This document shows positions 46,948 through 58,600 of a stretch of DNA of 64,000 bases, piece after piece. A program made the translations under genes and the position numbers. The stretch is from Verticillium longisporum (Eukaryota > Ascomycota > Sordariomycetes > Glomerellales > Plectosphaerellaceae): assembly GCA_019188255.1 (NCBI GenBank), contig JAETXT010000009.1, positions 310,001 to 374,000 of the forward strand, given 5' to 3'. Each line of letters opens with the position of its first letter. The stretch's first letter is position 1. Under the pieces are notes generated by a model, which was not told the origin of the DNA, searched no databases, and saw nothing but the letters and a program-made list of their open reading frames with translations.

Positions 46948-48038
46948 CTAGATCTTAGCCTTTGTCTTGACCTGTCCAAATTCAACCTTATTCGTGCAGA
47001 CACCGACATTCTCCAGCCCGACCTCAACTACATCGCCATCTTTCAGCCACACCTGGGGCTTGCGGCCCATGCCAACACCCTCCGGACTATTTCGATTAGC
47101 TTTGTCTTCTTCTTCTCCTGCTGCACAGCGCAGGACGTGGGCAGTAGCGACTTACGTTCCCGTGAAAATGATATCGCCCGGCACGAGCGTCGTCCCCTGA
47201 CTCAGCAGCGAGATGGTCTTTCGAATGCCAAAGATCATATCCGCTGTTGTCTGATTCTGCACCGTCTGCCCGTTGACCTTGGTTGAGATGCGCAGCCTCT
47301 GCGCGTCGCCAATGGCGGCGCCCGTCACGATCCCCGGGCCCCACGGCGCCCATCCGTCGTATCCCTTGCCGAGAGACCACTGACCGCCGCCGCGCTTGAT
47401 CTGCCAGTCGCGGTGCGAAACGTCGTTGCCGACGGCGTAGCCGAGCACGTAATCAAGGGCGTCTTCCTCGGAGACGTCGGTCGCCTGCTTGCCGATGACG
47501 ACGACAAGCTCGCACTCGTAGTCGAGCGTGCTGCCGGTCTGGGCGATGGGCGGTATGGTGATGGGGTCCGAGGGACCGGTCAGGGCCGTTGCAGGTTTGT
47601 ACTGTCCGGGGTCAGGAAAGCATGTGGAGAGGGGCCAAGAGAAACACGCACAAAGAGGATGGGGTACGTCGGAATGGCCATGTTGGACTCCTTGGCATGG
47701 TTGGCGTAGTTCAGGCCCAGACACCGCACCGTCCGGACGTGCTCCGGCGTGAGGGGCGCCAGCAGCAGCCGAATGTCGGCCACCTTGTCTGTGACAATGT
47801 GCTGTCCAAAGATGTCACCCGTCACGACTCGCGCCTGTTTGGCCTTGGAAATGTCCTTGACACCAGCAGGCAGAATGGCATCGCCGTAGTACGTGATTCC
47901 GTCCTTGGCCAGGAAGCGGACCAGTCGCTAGATGCTTTTGCGTCAGCCTGGCGGTGTCTTACTCCATGTTCCTGATCCCATAGAGGCGATGAAGCCCATG
48001 GATGGTGATATGGCCCCACTTACGGAAAAGGCGGGCAT
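46948..48038 (-). CDS. Fumarylacetoacetate hydrolase (FAH) family protein
   Basis: Exons (complement) 48024-48038, 47652-47927, 47156-47601 and 46948-47086 give 291 residues. A 15-nt first exon codes MPAFS. The N-terminal domain (RLVRFLAKDGITYYGDAILP) precedes the catalytic FAH fold beginning VRCLGLNYANHAKE and PILFYKPATALTGPSDPI. Metal ligands are seen as Glu126 and Glu128 (DYECELVVVIGK) and Asp157 (GNDVSHRD), and the end has GDIIFTGTPEGVGMGRKPQVWL. Relatives include oxaloacetate decarboxylase/acylpyruvase FAHD1 and 2-keto-pentenoate-type hydratases, so a mitochondrial or cytosolic acylpyruvase or decarboxylase is likely. The exact reaction is not determinable. It is divergent from the LYR gene across 389 bp. 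Confidence 0.93.
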
Positions 48039-48427
48039 GGCGGGCGTCGGAAGAATTTGTTGAGTAATCCGACAAGTTGGTTTTCAGCAGGCAAATAAGG
48101 TTCAAGATGAATTGAACTCGAGATGATGAGAATGAGAAAAAATAGAAGAGACCACGAGTTGCGATCAGACGCAGATGCAGAGCAGTGTCATTGCGTGATG
48201 CTACCCCAGGACCGGCGCCCAAAGCGGTTTAGCTCGCCTTGGAGCTCCCCCGAATGCCGATTGAGCTCCGTGGAGCGCCAAACGCGTTGTGGCTGACATC
48301 ACCATTGAATCTTTCTGCGCCCAGGGATTTTGCCGTTAGGTACACAGATATCCGACGACAAATTGATCAAACATCACAACCTCCGCTCGTCTTCATCAAC
48401 ACCACCATCAACCAGTCATCTACAATC
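48039..48427. promoter_or_regulatory. Short divergent promoter region, FAH and LYR genes
   Basis: 389 bp between two divergent starts of probable mitochondrial genes. No further gene. Confidence 0.45.
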
Positions 48428-48739
48428 ATGGCAGTGTCAAAGAGGGGCCTCTCAGGCCTCCAGCGCGAGGTCCTCTCGCTCTACCGGCAATGCCTGCGCG
48501 GCATCCGCAGCAAACCCGAGGTTGGACATGGCTCTCACTGACGCTTCTCTCCCATGAGCCTTCTGCGACTGACCGGTACCCAGGACAAGAAGCAGCACTT
48601 TCAGTCTTTTGCCCGCGCCGAGTTCCAGAAGCATCTCGCCGTCGACAAGCGCGATTTCGCTGCCATTGAGTTCCTGCTGAGGAAGGGCCGTCGCCAGGTT
48701 GAAGTCTACTCGTCCCCCGGCATCAAGGACATTCGATAA
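48428..48739 (+). CDS. LYR-motif protein, SDHAF1-like succinate dehydrogenase assembly factor
   Basis: Exons 48428-48520 and 48584-48739 give 82 residues. The N terminus is LSGLQREVLSLYRQCLRG with the Leu-Tyr-Arg motif at 18-20, and the C-terminal half (FARAEFQKHLAVDKRDFAAI, then EFLLRKGRRQVEVYSSPG) matches the SDHAF1/Sdh6 pattern of a basic Arg-rich helix. Such factors bind the Hsc20-Fe-S machinery and protect the iron-sulfur subunit of complex II in the mitochondrial matrix. The 63-nt intron is GTTGGA..CCCAG. Another small LYR assembly factor is the alternative. Confidence 0.88.
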
Positions 48740-49053
48740 CGGACAGCTGTGATCTTCTCGCTGCACCTTGTACGACTTGTATCTCTGTATTATTGGATGC
48801 TCTTTCTTTGCTTCTCTCCTTTCGCTCCCCAGCACCGATGGCTCTTGCCATGGTCTCGACTACCACAGGCTGGACCTTTGAGGCGCACCAGACGCGCCTC
48901 CCTCTCTTCTCACCCCTTCTTTCCAACCATGTCCTCGCCTTCTCTCATACCTACCTTACCTAGGTACCTTACCTTACCTACCTTACCTACCTAGGTAGGT
49001 ACCGTAGGTAGATACTGGACCTTCGCGTCTTCTCCAACCTCCCCCTCAACTCA
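48740..49053. repeat. Intergenic with TACCT microsatellite (48949-49013)
   Basis: The core is a run of ACCTTACC/TACCTACC units that turns into AGGTAGG, giving an imperfect palindrome. The rest of the interval has no gene. Confidence 0.7.
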
Positions 49054-51960
49054 ATGCTGCCCTCCGAACCTCATCACTCTCGAAACTCCTGTCAGAACAA
49101 CAATCTCACGCCGCTATCACCACCACCCACATCACTTCTTGGAGTATGGACCATGCTTAACTGCCACCTGTGCTTTGCCGGCAGCAGTTGTCTTTCCCCA
49201 GAGATACCCCAATCCGCAACAGGCCTTGCCCACCAGGCGGCCCGCGACGTCTTTCGCCATCCTCTTAGCTCCTCCCTCGAAGACCTCCGCCGCCAGCAAC
49301 GCCTCGTCATCCGCGCCAACAGACGGAGCCGCGTCCGCCTGCCCACCGGCCGCGTATCGCCACCACTGCACGTGTCTGTCTACCGAAAGCTCGAGAACGT
49401 CCATCCTGCATCCATTGATGCCGCGTTAGCTGCGAAGAGAAGACGACAGGACATGCGCCTGCGCAGGTACCTGACGAACTAGGCGCGCCCGCAGAAGCCC
49501 ATTCGTACGCCCCAGAAGACTGAGTCAGTAGCGAAGCCGACTGTTGACCTTGCGACGTACCCTCAAGAGCCGAAAATGCACTTCTCAGGCCAGAAATCTC
49601 AGAATGCTCCACCTGTTCCTCCGCGCAACCCAGGTCGAACCTCGAGTCGATTTCTCAAGGCGAGGCCGATAGCACCGGTCCGTCGGCCGATGTTGAGCCA
49701 GAGGCAACCAACGTTGCGTCGGGACTCGGCGACGCAGACAGTCATATCGCAGGGAGGGCTTCCGAACAGCGCGCATCAAGCCGCATTCTTGGGCCCTGGT
49801 TCCTCCAAAGCACAGGGTCAAGCCTCGCCTGTCCGTGCCGGGTCTTCTCGGGAGGTTGACCCTAAACTGTGGGATGCCGTTCGTCGCAGCCTTTCTCAGC
49901 AAAGCCACATCTCATCCCTCATATCGCCTCTTGAAGCCATAACTATATCTTCAGGCCCATTGCCCCCATCGCGAACTTCCAGCCAACGCAAAGCTCTCGA
50001 CCAGTTCACGCAGCAGCTTGAGACATTCGCTAAGCGCAGAGGCGTTGCAGGTAGGGTCCCTGTCTTCACACCTACACCACAATCAGCAATTTCATACCAC
50101 ACGGTATCTGCATTACTTCCATATCAGGCGGAGTTCCAAAGTGCCGGGTTGGCTGTGACATCTATACAACAACAAGAACGCTCTCCAGGCCGGAAGAAAG
50201 CACCACGAGCTCCCCTCGAAGCGCTCGTCTTTGGCGATCACAGACCCTCCAAGCCTCGGGAATCTCCAAATGTTCGCAGCGAGGATGAGATCGGCGCGTT
50301 TCATCTGGATGGCGTTTACAAAGAACTGCCGACGCGCGCCAGCTCATCCAGCTCGTCTTACTCGAGTCACGACACGGAGATTATCTTTACGGATCCAAGC
50401 AAACCACAGGACCTCACATAGCTTGATCAGGTCCCGCCGTCCAAGGATAGATCAACAACCAAATTTTGTCGCCTGCCATGCTTTCAAAACGATCAGACAT
50501 CAACTGCTGGTAGCACACCAATTCCTCAAAAGTCGCCAGAGACTCCCAGGAAAGCTCTGCGACAAGGTCAGCCTGAGAATATTGGCCATACGCAGCCGAA
50601 GCACCATCGCCATGATGTACGAAATGTTCGGCAACCAGATCTCACGTCACAAGACGGGACCGCACCAGTACCAGATTGCATAAACCAGCCGACAGTCAAC
50701 TTTCCCACGCAGACCAATCATACTCAAAATGTTACTCCCAGAAAACTGACAGGGCTGCGTCAAAGTCACAATTGGCACTCCAGACCACCGCCCGTAGACT
50801 ACTCCGCGCTCAAAGGTCTACGAAAGCCTCCACAACTGCATGGACAGAAAATCATGCTGCATCAACCAGCGGGACAAGCCGAGAAGGCTGCTACAACCGA
50901 ATACAGACGATCCGAAGCGGAAATACCTACATCTACAAATGCCAGGGCATCTGCGGTTGGGCGGCCTGCGACAATCACTGAAGAGCCTGTTGTCCCCGGA
51001 GTTCCTTTTGATGGGACATCGAAAAATGCAAAGGCTTCAGCTGCTGGCCCAAGAGGAAGACCTGGCCAGTCGCTCAGGATATCGGCTCGACAGCCGGAAC
51101 GAAAAGCCCGCGAGAAGCTTGAAATGGCCAAGAAGCATCGTGACATACAGCGAGCTCAGCAGCGGCCATCCGCTATCTTCAGCGGTCGAGCGCCTCAGCC
51201 TGAAGAGCCCGTCCATCCCCCTCCGTCACCTCCCGCACCAACTATAGGCTCAACGAAAGCCAGCATTGTCGCTAAATGTGCCAAATTTGGCGTGTCCGTG
51301 CCGGAGATACCGCCCATGTGGGCACATGGAGTCGACAATGCATCCTCGCTTGAGACGGCGCTTTTAGATGCTTTGGAAACGCTGCAAAAGGAGGGAGATG
51401 CAGTTGCGGCGACGCTCGACCCAGTACAGAAGGACGCCCTCGGTGGTGAAGGAAAAGAAAACGAAATCCTATCTCACGCGGATCCGGAGATATCTAATCC
51501 TCAGGGTAAATTGTCCCCTGAGGCTACGTCTCCTGAAGGCACAGAAACAAAACCAGAACTAAGAGCTGAAGCTATCAGTGCTGCTGGCGCTGACGTGCTA
51601 TCGGACACGAAATCACATTCCGCGGCGGGTGTTTCGCGCCACGAGGCTACTGACACTCCAGCCGAGAGTACGAGCTCAGCGCAGCCCAGTCTCCAAGGCG
51701 GGTTCGACGACCGGGACGTCCTCCGGGGCTTGCGTATTGCAACCTCTGCGGCGTGCGATGATGACGTGGACGCGTGGATACGGGAGAAGACTGGAGTTTG
51801 GATACGGCGGTTCTTGGCGGACCTCAGGGCGTTTGAGGTGCTCGGTGACGAGCCGGAGCCGGAACAGCCGGAACAGCGGGCCCGGCGACGGAGGGCAGAG
51901 CTACGTAAGCGCAAGGCGCAGGCACGTCGGTCACAAGTGGCACATCAGGGGTTGGTCTAG
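49054..51960 (+). pseudogene. Long disordered protein frame interrupted by two amber codons
   Basis: One reading frame runs 969 codons from the ATG at 49054 (or 49153) to a TAG at 51958 and contains only two internal stops, TAG at 49480-49482 and TAG at 50419-50421. Codon and residue character is continuous across both: Pro/Ser/Arg/Gln-rich disordered sequence before, between and after. The third section ends in a clearly helical charged domain (DDDVDAWIREKTGVWIRRFL, then an Arg-rich tail). A random frame would carry dozens of stops. Neither TAG is neatly removable by a plausible intron. Family not recognised. It may be a recent pseudogene, a readthrough gene, or a sequence error. Confidence 0.6.
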
Positions 51961-53891
51961 CGATGGCAGGGACGTTCCCAGGCTTGGAAGAAGCTTAAGT
52001 GTCAGGCGAGGGATGGCGGACCGGGAGTGACCGCGCAGTAGTTGCATCGGCTAGCGTGGGAACACGACGCCAATGTTGATGATAGATCATTCAGGACCAT
52101 GCCTGTCAGCCTGAAGCAGCGCGGAGTGCAGCATGCGAGGTGATGAGATGCCACGTTCCACTTGTTGATCTTGGGTCCATCTTGAGCATCTAGTCAGGGG
52201 GGGGGGGGTTTACCACGAACTTGGGTGATGGCCCTGCCATGGGCCGGTCATCAGGCCCCATCCGGCCACAGCATGCGCGCTCCGCAGGTACTGTAGATTA
52301 CAAGGCACTACGTGAACGAGAAAAGGGGGCAACCGCGCCGGCGAACCTGCAACGGTTTCGGCGCCGGTACGCCGGTCGCGAACTCCGGGTATCACCGCGT
52401 GCGTCAATGGCTGCGGACACTGTGCTGTCACCGGAGCGCCGAGAGGTGCGATTTGCCGAACGGCGTGGCAGACGCGCCAGACGCGCGGGAGGCGTAGTCT
52501 TTGCCGTGTCGGGCGCAAGGGGTGGCGTCGTCGCGGATACCCGGCCGTTGAGCCGGGTGCGAGTCAGTTGAATGTTCTGGGCAGAGGGTGTCTGGGCAAA
52601 GGGTTGTAGTGCGCGAGCTCGTCGAATCTGTTTAAGTTTCCATGTTGCGGCGCGGGGTTGGGCACAACGATGGTCTGGCTGAAGCTTGATGGGAGAATTC
52701 GGCAAAGACTGGACAGTGCCTACCTGAAGTATAGTTCGCAGGCTATTGCCGAGTAGCGGAGCTACAGTCCAGTTTCATCTACTAACGTTTATGAATAATC
52801 AAGGCGTCAAGGAAAAAAGGCGAGGCTGGCTGTATCTCGCCTGCTCGGCTCACACAACGGCTCGGCTCTGCAACGACGACAAAAAAAACGGGCCCGCGTT
52901 TTCGCTGCGGGACGGGAGAAAGCACGCCGAGCCTAAGGAACCACAAACCTAGATCACAAGCAGCGAAGCAGAGACAACAGGACAAAGAAGAACTCCACCG
53001 CAAAATTGACGATGAGAACGCCGTTTCCCCGTCACTTGTCTTGGCTGCAATACACTGAGACGCCACAGGTTGTCGGCCACCCAAGCTGCCGCCCGTCCAG
53101 CTGACCCATATTCTTGTTTCCCGGTCCCACGTCTCGTCTGCTGCGTAAACCTGTACAAGTACTTTCTCTAGGTACGAGAGGGGGTTAGTTAATGAGTATG
53201 CGTCCGTAGAATATGCAACCATGGCTCCGAGGGAACGCCCACTTTCCAGCGCAGCGAATAGCCAAAGGCCGTCACCCGTAGCAAATAAAGTGCAAGGAGA
53301 TCCCCGCCCGCCCGCCTACATGTACCTACTTCTCTCCCTCGCACCCCATGCTTGATGCCCCCCCTGTCCCTGTCCATACCCCCATGCCTCATCACCCCTG
53401 TCGCGGTGGCCCTCCGCAATCTTTCCCGTTCCCACTCTGTCTCGTCAGCGCTTACTCCGCACCTCCAGCGACGCACCGCAGATCGGCAAACCCCAATGAA
53501 GGGGGGAGATGAGGGGGAGACAAGGAGGCCTAGCCGACTGCGGTGACACACCAGCACTGCACACCCTGAGGGCCGAGGGCAGTGACATTAAAAAGAATCA
53601 CAGCAAGTCAGGAGAGCAGCACGTATCCGGAAGGATTCTGTATTCGTGGTATCAATAATAGCGAAAGTCCTAGGCAGCCCCCTTTCCACCCCTCGATTGG
53701 AGGGGGGAAACCGGCCGTTGTTCTCATTAAATCCCGACTCGTGACGTGGTGACCAACGCATCGACGGGTGCAAGAGAGACACATACGCGACCTGGGCCGT
53801 GGCGGCCTAGACACACAGCACGCGACTCCTTGCCCCGCATGAAGAAAGTGAAAATAGAGCGAGCCTCAAGCAACAACCGTCCGTCATAATG
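51961..53891. other. 1.9-kb gene-free stretch
   Basis: No supported coding frame on either strand. Includes a run of twelve G at 52197-52208. Confidence 0.4.
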
Positions 53892-55606
53892 TTAGACCTT
53901 GGTATCGTTGGAGTGGTACTGGACCTGCTCGACGCCGGCGTCCTCGCGCTTCTCGGCCTCCAGGGCCGTGTCCTTCTCGACGTGGCCCATGTCAATGTCG
54001 GCGACCTGGGCGTCAGGGCCGTCAATAACCTTGACGAGCTCCTCGAGGGTGGGTCCGCGGGTCTCGACAAACATGTAGAAGACGAAGCACAGCTCGAAGA
54101 AGACCCAGATGACGTAGATGAGGTACAGGATCCACGTGTTGCCACCGTAGCCAGTGCCCTCTTCGCCCTTCCAGTGGTCCATGGCCACGGGGTTAGCCTG
54201 GTTGTTGAGGCAGAGGGCGACCTGGATGGCAATGTTGAGGATCATGAGACCCTTGGCACGCAGCGAGTAGGGCAGAATCTCAACGGCGTAACCGATGAGG
54301 AGACCAGACCAGGCTGTCGCGTAGAAGAACGAGAAGACCCAGATGAAGACGATCATGGCAATGTTGGCGCCGGGCGCGCGGTGCTGCTCGTACAGGCCGC
54401 AGGTGAGGGTCCACACGCAGAGAGTGCCGAACATGCCACCGGTGGCCAGCAGGAAGATGGGACGACGGCCGACCCTGTCGACCATGAGGGCGAAGCTGAT
54501 GGACACAATCATGGACATGCTCGTGTTGCCGGCGTTGAGACCCAGGCGGGCAGTCTCGTCAGAGATACCAGCGTTTCCGTACAGGAGAGAAGTGTAGTTG
54601 GAGATGATGGCATTGCCGGACCACTGCGAGAAGATACCGAGGGCGATGATGACGATGAGACGGTAGCGGTTGCCCTTGGTCTTGAAGAAGTCGATGTACT
54701 TGGTGCTCGTGTTGGCGGCCTGCTCGAGGCGGATCGTGTCACGAATCTCGCGGAACTCAAACTGAACCGTGGGGTGCTGGTCGTTGCCGTTGGCGTGGTA
54801 CTTGGCGAGAATGGCAAGAGCCTCATCGTCGCGCTCCTTGGCGATGAGGAAACGAGGGGACTCGGGCACCCACCACAGGAAGAAGAGCTGGAACAGAGAG
54901 GGAGCACCCTGCAGGATGGCGGGGATACGCCACGACCAGTCGTTGTTGAGGTTGGCCGTGCCAAAGGTGGTCCAGGCAACGATGAGGGCACCCAGGTTCC
55001 ACAGGCAGTTGTAGACGGTCGTGAGACGCGCACGGTGCTGAGGGTGGGCAATCTCCGTCAGCAGCATGGGCGAGGCGATCTGAGAGAACGAGTTGCCGAA
55101 GCCGAGAAGAACACGGCCTCCAGCAAAGGTGCCGTAGTTCTGGCAAGCACCCTGCATGACAGCACCGACAATCATGATGATGAAGCCAATGACGATGGAC
55201 AGCTTGCGGCCCCAGTTGTCGGTGATGATGGGAACCATGGGGATGGAGACGACGGAACCGATCTGGTACAGAGCGACGAGAAGGCCGAGGTCAGCGCCCT
55301 TTGGGTCGCCGAAGAAGTCCTTCCAGGACTGGAAGTTCTGGACACCGTTGAAGAACATGCTGTGGAACAATACCTGTCAGCTGGCTGCTCACTGTGTTTG
55401 GCCCACAATCAAAGAGCGAGGAGAGAGCAATCTTACCCATCGTAACCTGTGGCAGCAGACGAGATGGAAAGAATGATGCAGTAGAAGTAGAGCTTCCGCA
55501 GGCCAGGGTCCTTGTGCCAGACGACGCGCTCGAACTTGGGCGCTTCCTCCTGGGCCACGGTCTCCTGGCCGTTGGGCTTTTCTTGCTTGAAGTAGGTGAG
55601 CTGCAT
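53892..55606 (-). CDS. MFS hexose/lactose-type sugar transporter
   Basis: Exons (complement) 55437-55606 and 53892-55359 give 545 residues. The intron splits the codon for Gly in GYDGMFFNGVQ, the TM1 motif. Others: TDNWGRKLSIVIG between TM2 and TM3, GGRVLLGFGNSF in TM4, EIAHPQHRARLTTVYN, PESPRFLIAKERDDEALAI after TM6, SQWSGNAIISNYTSLLYGNAG in TM7, DRVGRRPIFLLATGG, and VETRGPTLEELVKVIDG after TM12. The pattern fits fungal lactose/hexose permeases of the sugar-porter family at the plasma membrane. Codon usage is highly biased (C-ending), which also produces a 518-codon open frame on the opposite strand. This gene is probably well expressed. Confidence 0.95.
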
Positions 55607-58600
55607 GGTGGGCAACTGCTCCTGGTGTGCTGGAGACAACAACAAGACGTCTTTGATCGGCGATGCGGGGGGATACCTCTTCCGCGAGCAGGCTGAGCTA
55701 TGGGCCTCTTGCAAGCGTGGGCGAGGGGATGAGAAGAAGGGATGAGGATGAGGAGAGAGGAGTCAGTGTGAGGTTGAGGCGGGGGACCCCAGCTCTAGAT
55801 ATACCGAGAAGGGGAAGACAGGTTCTGCCAGGGGGAGTAGGCCATGAGCACGGGCATGCGGACCGGCCTTTGAACCCAGATCACCATTCAGGACGCGAAT
55901 GGCACGCGGTCTCCATCGAGCGAGACAACCTTGCCACAATATGTTCAATTAACCTGCAGGAGGGTAAGCTTTGCCAAGTACCCTGCATTGGACAGGGGTG
56001 GCATACGGCAGCAAGGCTAGGATACGGGGCCTGGGGCGCTGGGCGACAGTCCGGCAAAAGTCGACGTCGATGAACGAACGAAAGGATGAACGAGCCTGAT
56101 GCCACGGACATGGATGGGGGTGGGTGCCGTGAGAGCAGAGGCCAGGGGCGCTGGGGGCGAGCCGGCGGTGGTTAGCGGCGGCGGCCGGGCGGGCGAAAGT
56201 GAGACGAGACCAATGATGTCCGAGCCGACGCCAAACCTCCACGCGAGGGTGCTCCGAAGCACGATGCGGAGTGTCAATTGCACTTGCACACCCCTGAGGT
56301 GAGCCAGAACAAGACAGACGCCCACAGCGGAGGCAACGGAGCCAGCGCCCGATGTGACGTGGATCCGCGTACTTCTTCGCAAGACATCACATGCCCAAAC
56401 ACTCGGGGCTCCGTCAAGCTGGAACTGCAGCAATCGCAAGCCATTTTGTCTGTGGCAGGTTTGGATCAAACGCGATGGCTAAGCATTTTGACCAAGAGAT
56501 ACTGATGCTGGGGATGGTCCACTTTGCTGCTTTGCCGTGGGGCAACGGACGTCGATCCATCTCTTGGGTTTTTCGTGGAGTTGCCTTGGCTTCGTACGAC
56601 GAACATGATCGGAGAGGTCGAGAAACGAGAGGGAGAAGAAGGAGCAGCGTGCCGAATTAGGACGAAGCGTGTTTGCTGTGCTGCCGCACCAACCTCGCAT
56701 CGTGCATTGCCGTTGGCGACCGCTTTCTGCTTGCTGTGCAAGACACCCACACAGTCCTCTAATAAATGGTGTGTGATGGTTCCATTTGGTGGGGTGAAGA
56801 AGAGAGTGGGTGTCCACGTATACAGGTCCTGGGGATTTTGTCCGGGGACTGGCGGTCTCTGCGGGGAAGTAACACCGAGGACGGCCTGCGAGTTGGCCTT
56901 CATGACTGGCGCCCTGGCTCAGGCTTGTTGCAACCAACCGTGGTTCATCTGACAGCCTTTGATGAGTGGCAGACAAGCAGCTCCTGTTTAGCATTGAGGT
57001 GACCACATTCAAGGGGCGCCTTCCGAAGCCGAAGGAGAAATGCCAAGTCCAATCGTGAGTAGGCTCATGTCGAGCGAATCGGCGACGTGCCATGTGGCAG
57101 CCCAGGTAGGCGTTGCTCTGGCCTTGAAGCGTGCACAGCACCCTTTCAGAACGCTTCCAAGAAACTTCGCAAGGCACGCCATCTGATGCGGTGTAGTTCG
57201 GCCAAGCTGGGTTGTCGGCACGTTAGGTAGCCTGTGCCTTTCACACTGGTGGCCTCGAAGATATCAACGGCGAAGGTGTTGGCCTGAGCCATATGCGCTG
57301 TTCAAAGTGGCCTGCCATACAGTGGTGGATCGAGAGGTCAATCGTGCCTCAGTAGCTAGTGCTCCCAGGGGCCATGGCCATTGGTTTTGGTGGCCCACCC
57401 TCTAAACGAGCTGAGACGGCACAGCTGCCATGCTGTTGCGTGTCGCATTTCATGACCAACTTATTGGGTTATTGTCCTGGCCGCCTGAAGAGGCTTCTTC
57501 CTTCTAGAGCTTTGGACGGGTGTTGCCTATCCAGGCGAGTCGCCTAACACCACCCCCCGCTGTAGGTCATCGTCTGCTTCAGTGACGGCAAAGCTGTACG
57601 GATTGACAGGCTATCCTTGATTCAGGTAAAAGAGCGTGCAGGTGACATGCCAAAACGCCCTGTACCGAGTCTTGCGTTGACACGGCAGACCACCCGGGCG
57701 CTCGCTCTCCACTCCAACCACTAACGCCCCCCGCCCCAGATTTCAATTTAGCCTGAAGACGGCTAAACTCACATCGACAGGAGCCGACAAGGCATTGCCT
57801 GTAGGTGGGGGGCTCAGCGCCAGGGTGGGAGAAAGGCGCCAAGCGCTCGTAATGCCGTTAGGCGTTGGCATTCAGCCGGATTGTATCGTCTTTCTTCCTT
57901 GGGGGCACGCACGCATTTGAGACTCGGCAAATGATCGAAGTTGGTGGGCAGAGAGAGTAGGCGAGTCATCCCATGATTCGAATTTGTGCCGCCGCCGAAT
58001 TTGGGCCTGTCAAGCTTGGCGCGATCTTGGGGGGCGGCGATGGTCCGACAGGAGAAGAGGAGCCAGACATTCTTTGCCCAGGTCAAGTCAAGCAAAATCT
58101 AGGTTCATTTGCCCTTGATGATACGCGTTTGGCCTCAGAACCATGCTGGTAGTTTAGAGGTCCAGAACATTGATGGGATGCCTCAATGGAGCACAGGCCG
58201 GTCGTAAGGTCGAGCAGCCGAGGTCATCCAATTTGGTTGCAGCAGGTGTTTCCTTGGCTACTGCTTGGCCGTTGCTTGTTGCTGACCGACGTTGCTCGGT
58301 CTCGGTAGCTCCCATGTGCGCTGGAGGAGCCTCGGGGTCCACTGAACAAAGATCTTGCCCCGGTGTGGCCGTAGGCAAGGCACGAGCACGCACAAGCACA
58401 ACGCAGGAAGTGAGGGCCGAAGTTCCTAGGTCACATAGAAGGATGTCTTGGTGCGTGTTGACAGTGTGTTGGCCTCGGTGAGGCGCCAGCATTCGCAGTT
58501 GTCTCTCTTCTTTTTCTTGCTTTCGGCATCTCGTTCGGCCATCGATCGTGATGCTCGCCGAAGGAAGATTGATGAGTGTAAATTCGGGTTCGAATGCTGT

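Noticed and set aside
49466..49482. Micro-intron removing the first TAG of the disordered gene
   Set aside because: Donor, CTGAC and TAG acceptor all occur, but the intron would be 16 nt and would shift the frame.
53889..55445. 518-codon open frame on the + strand
   Set aside because: It lies exactly antisense to the sugar transporter, is Asp/Glu/Val/Gly-rich without hydrophobic core pattern, and is explained by the strong C-ending codon bias of the transporter.
56479..57177. 232-codon open frame on the complement strand
   Set aside because: Composition rich in Arg, Ser, Cys and His with no hydrophobic periodicity, no motif and overlapping frames of similar length on both strands.
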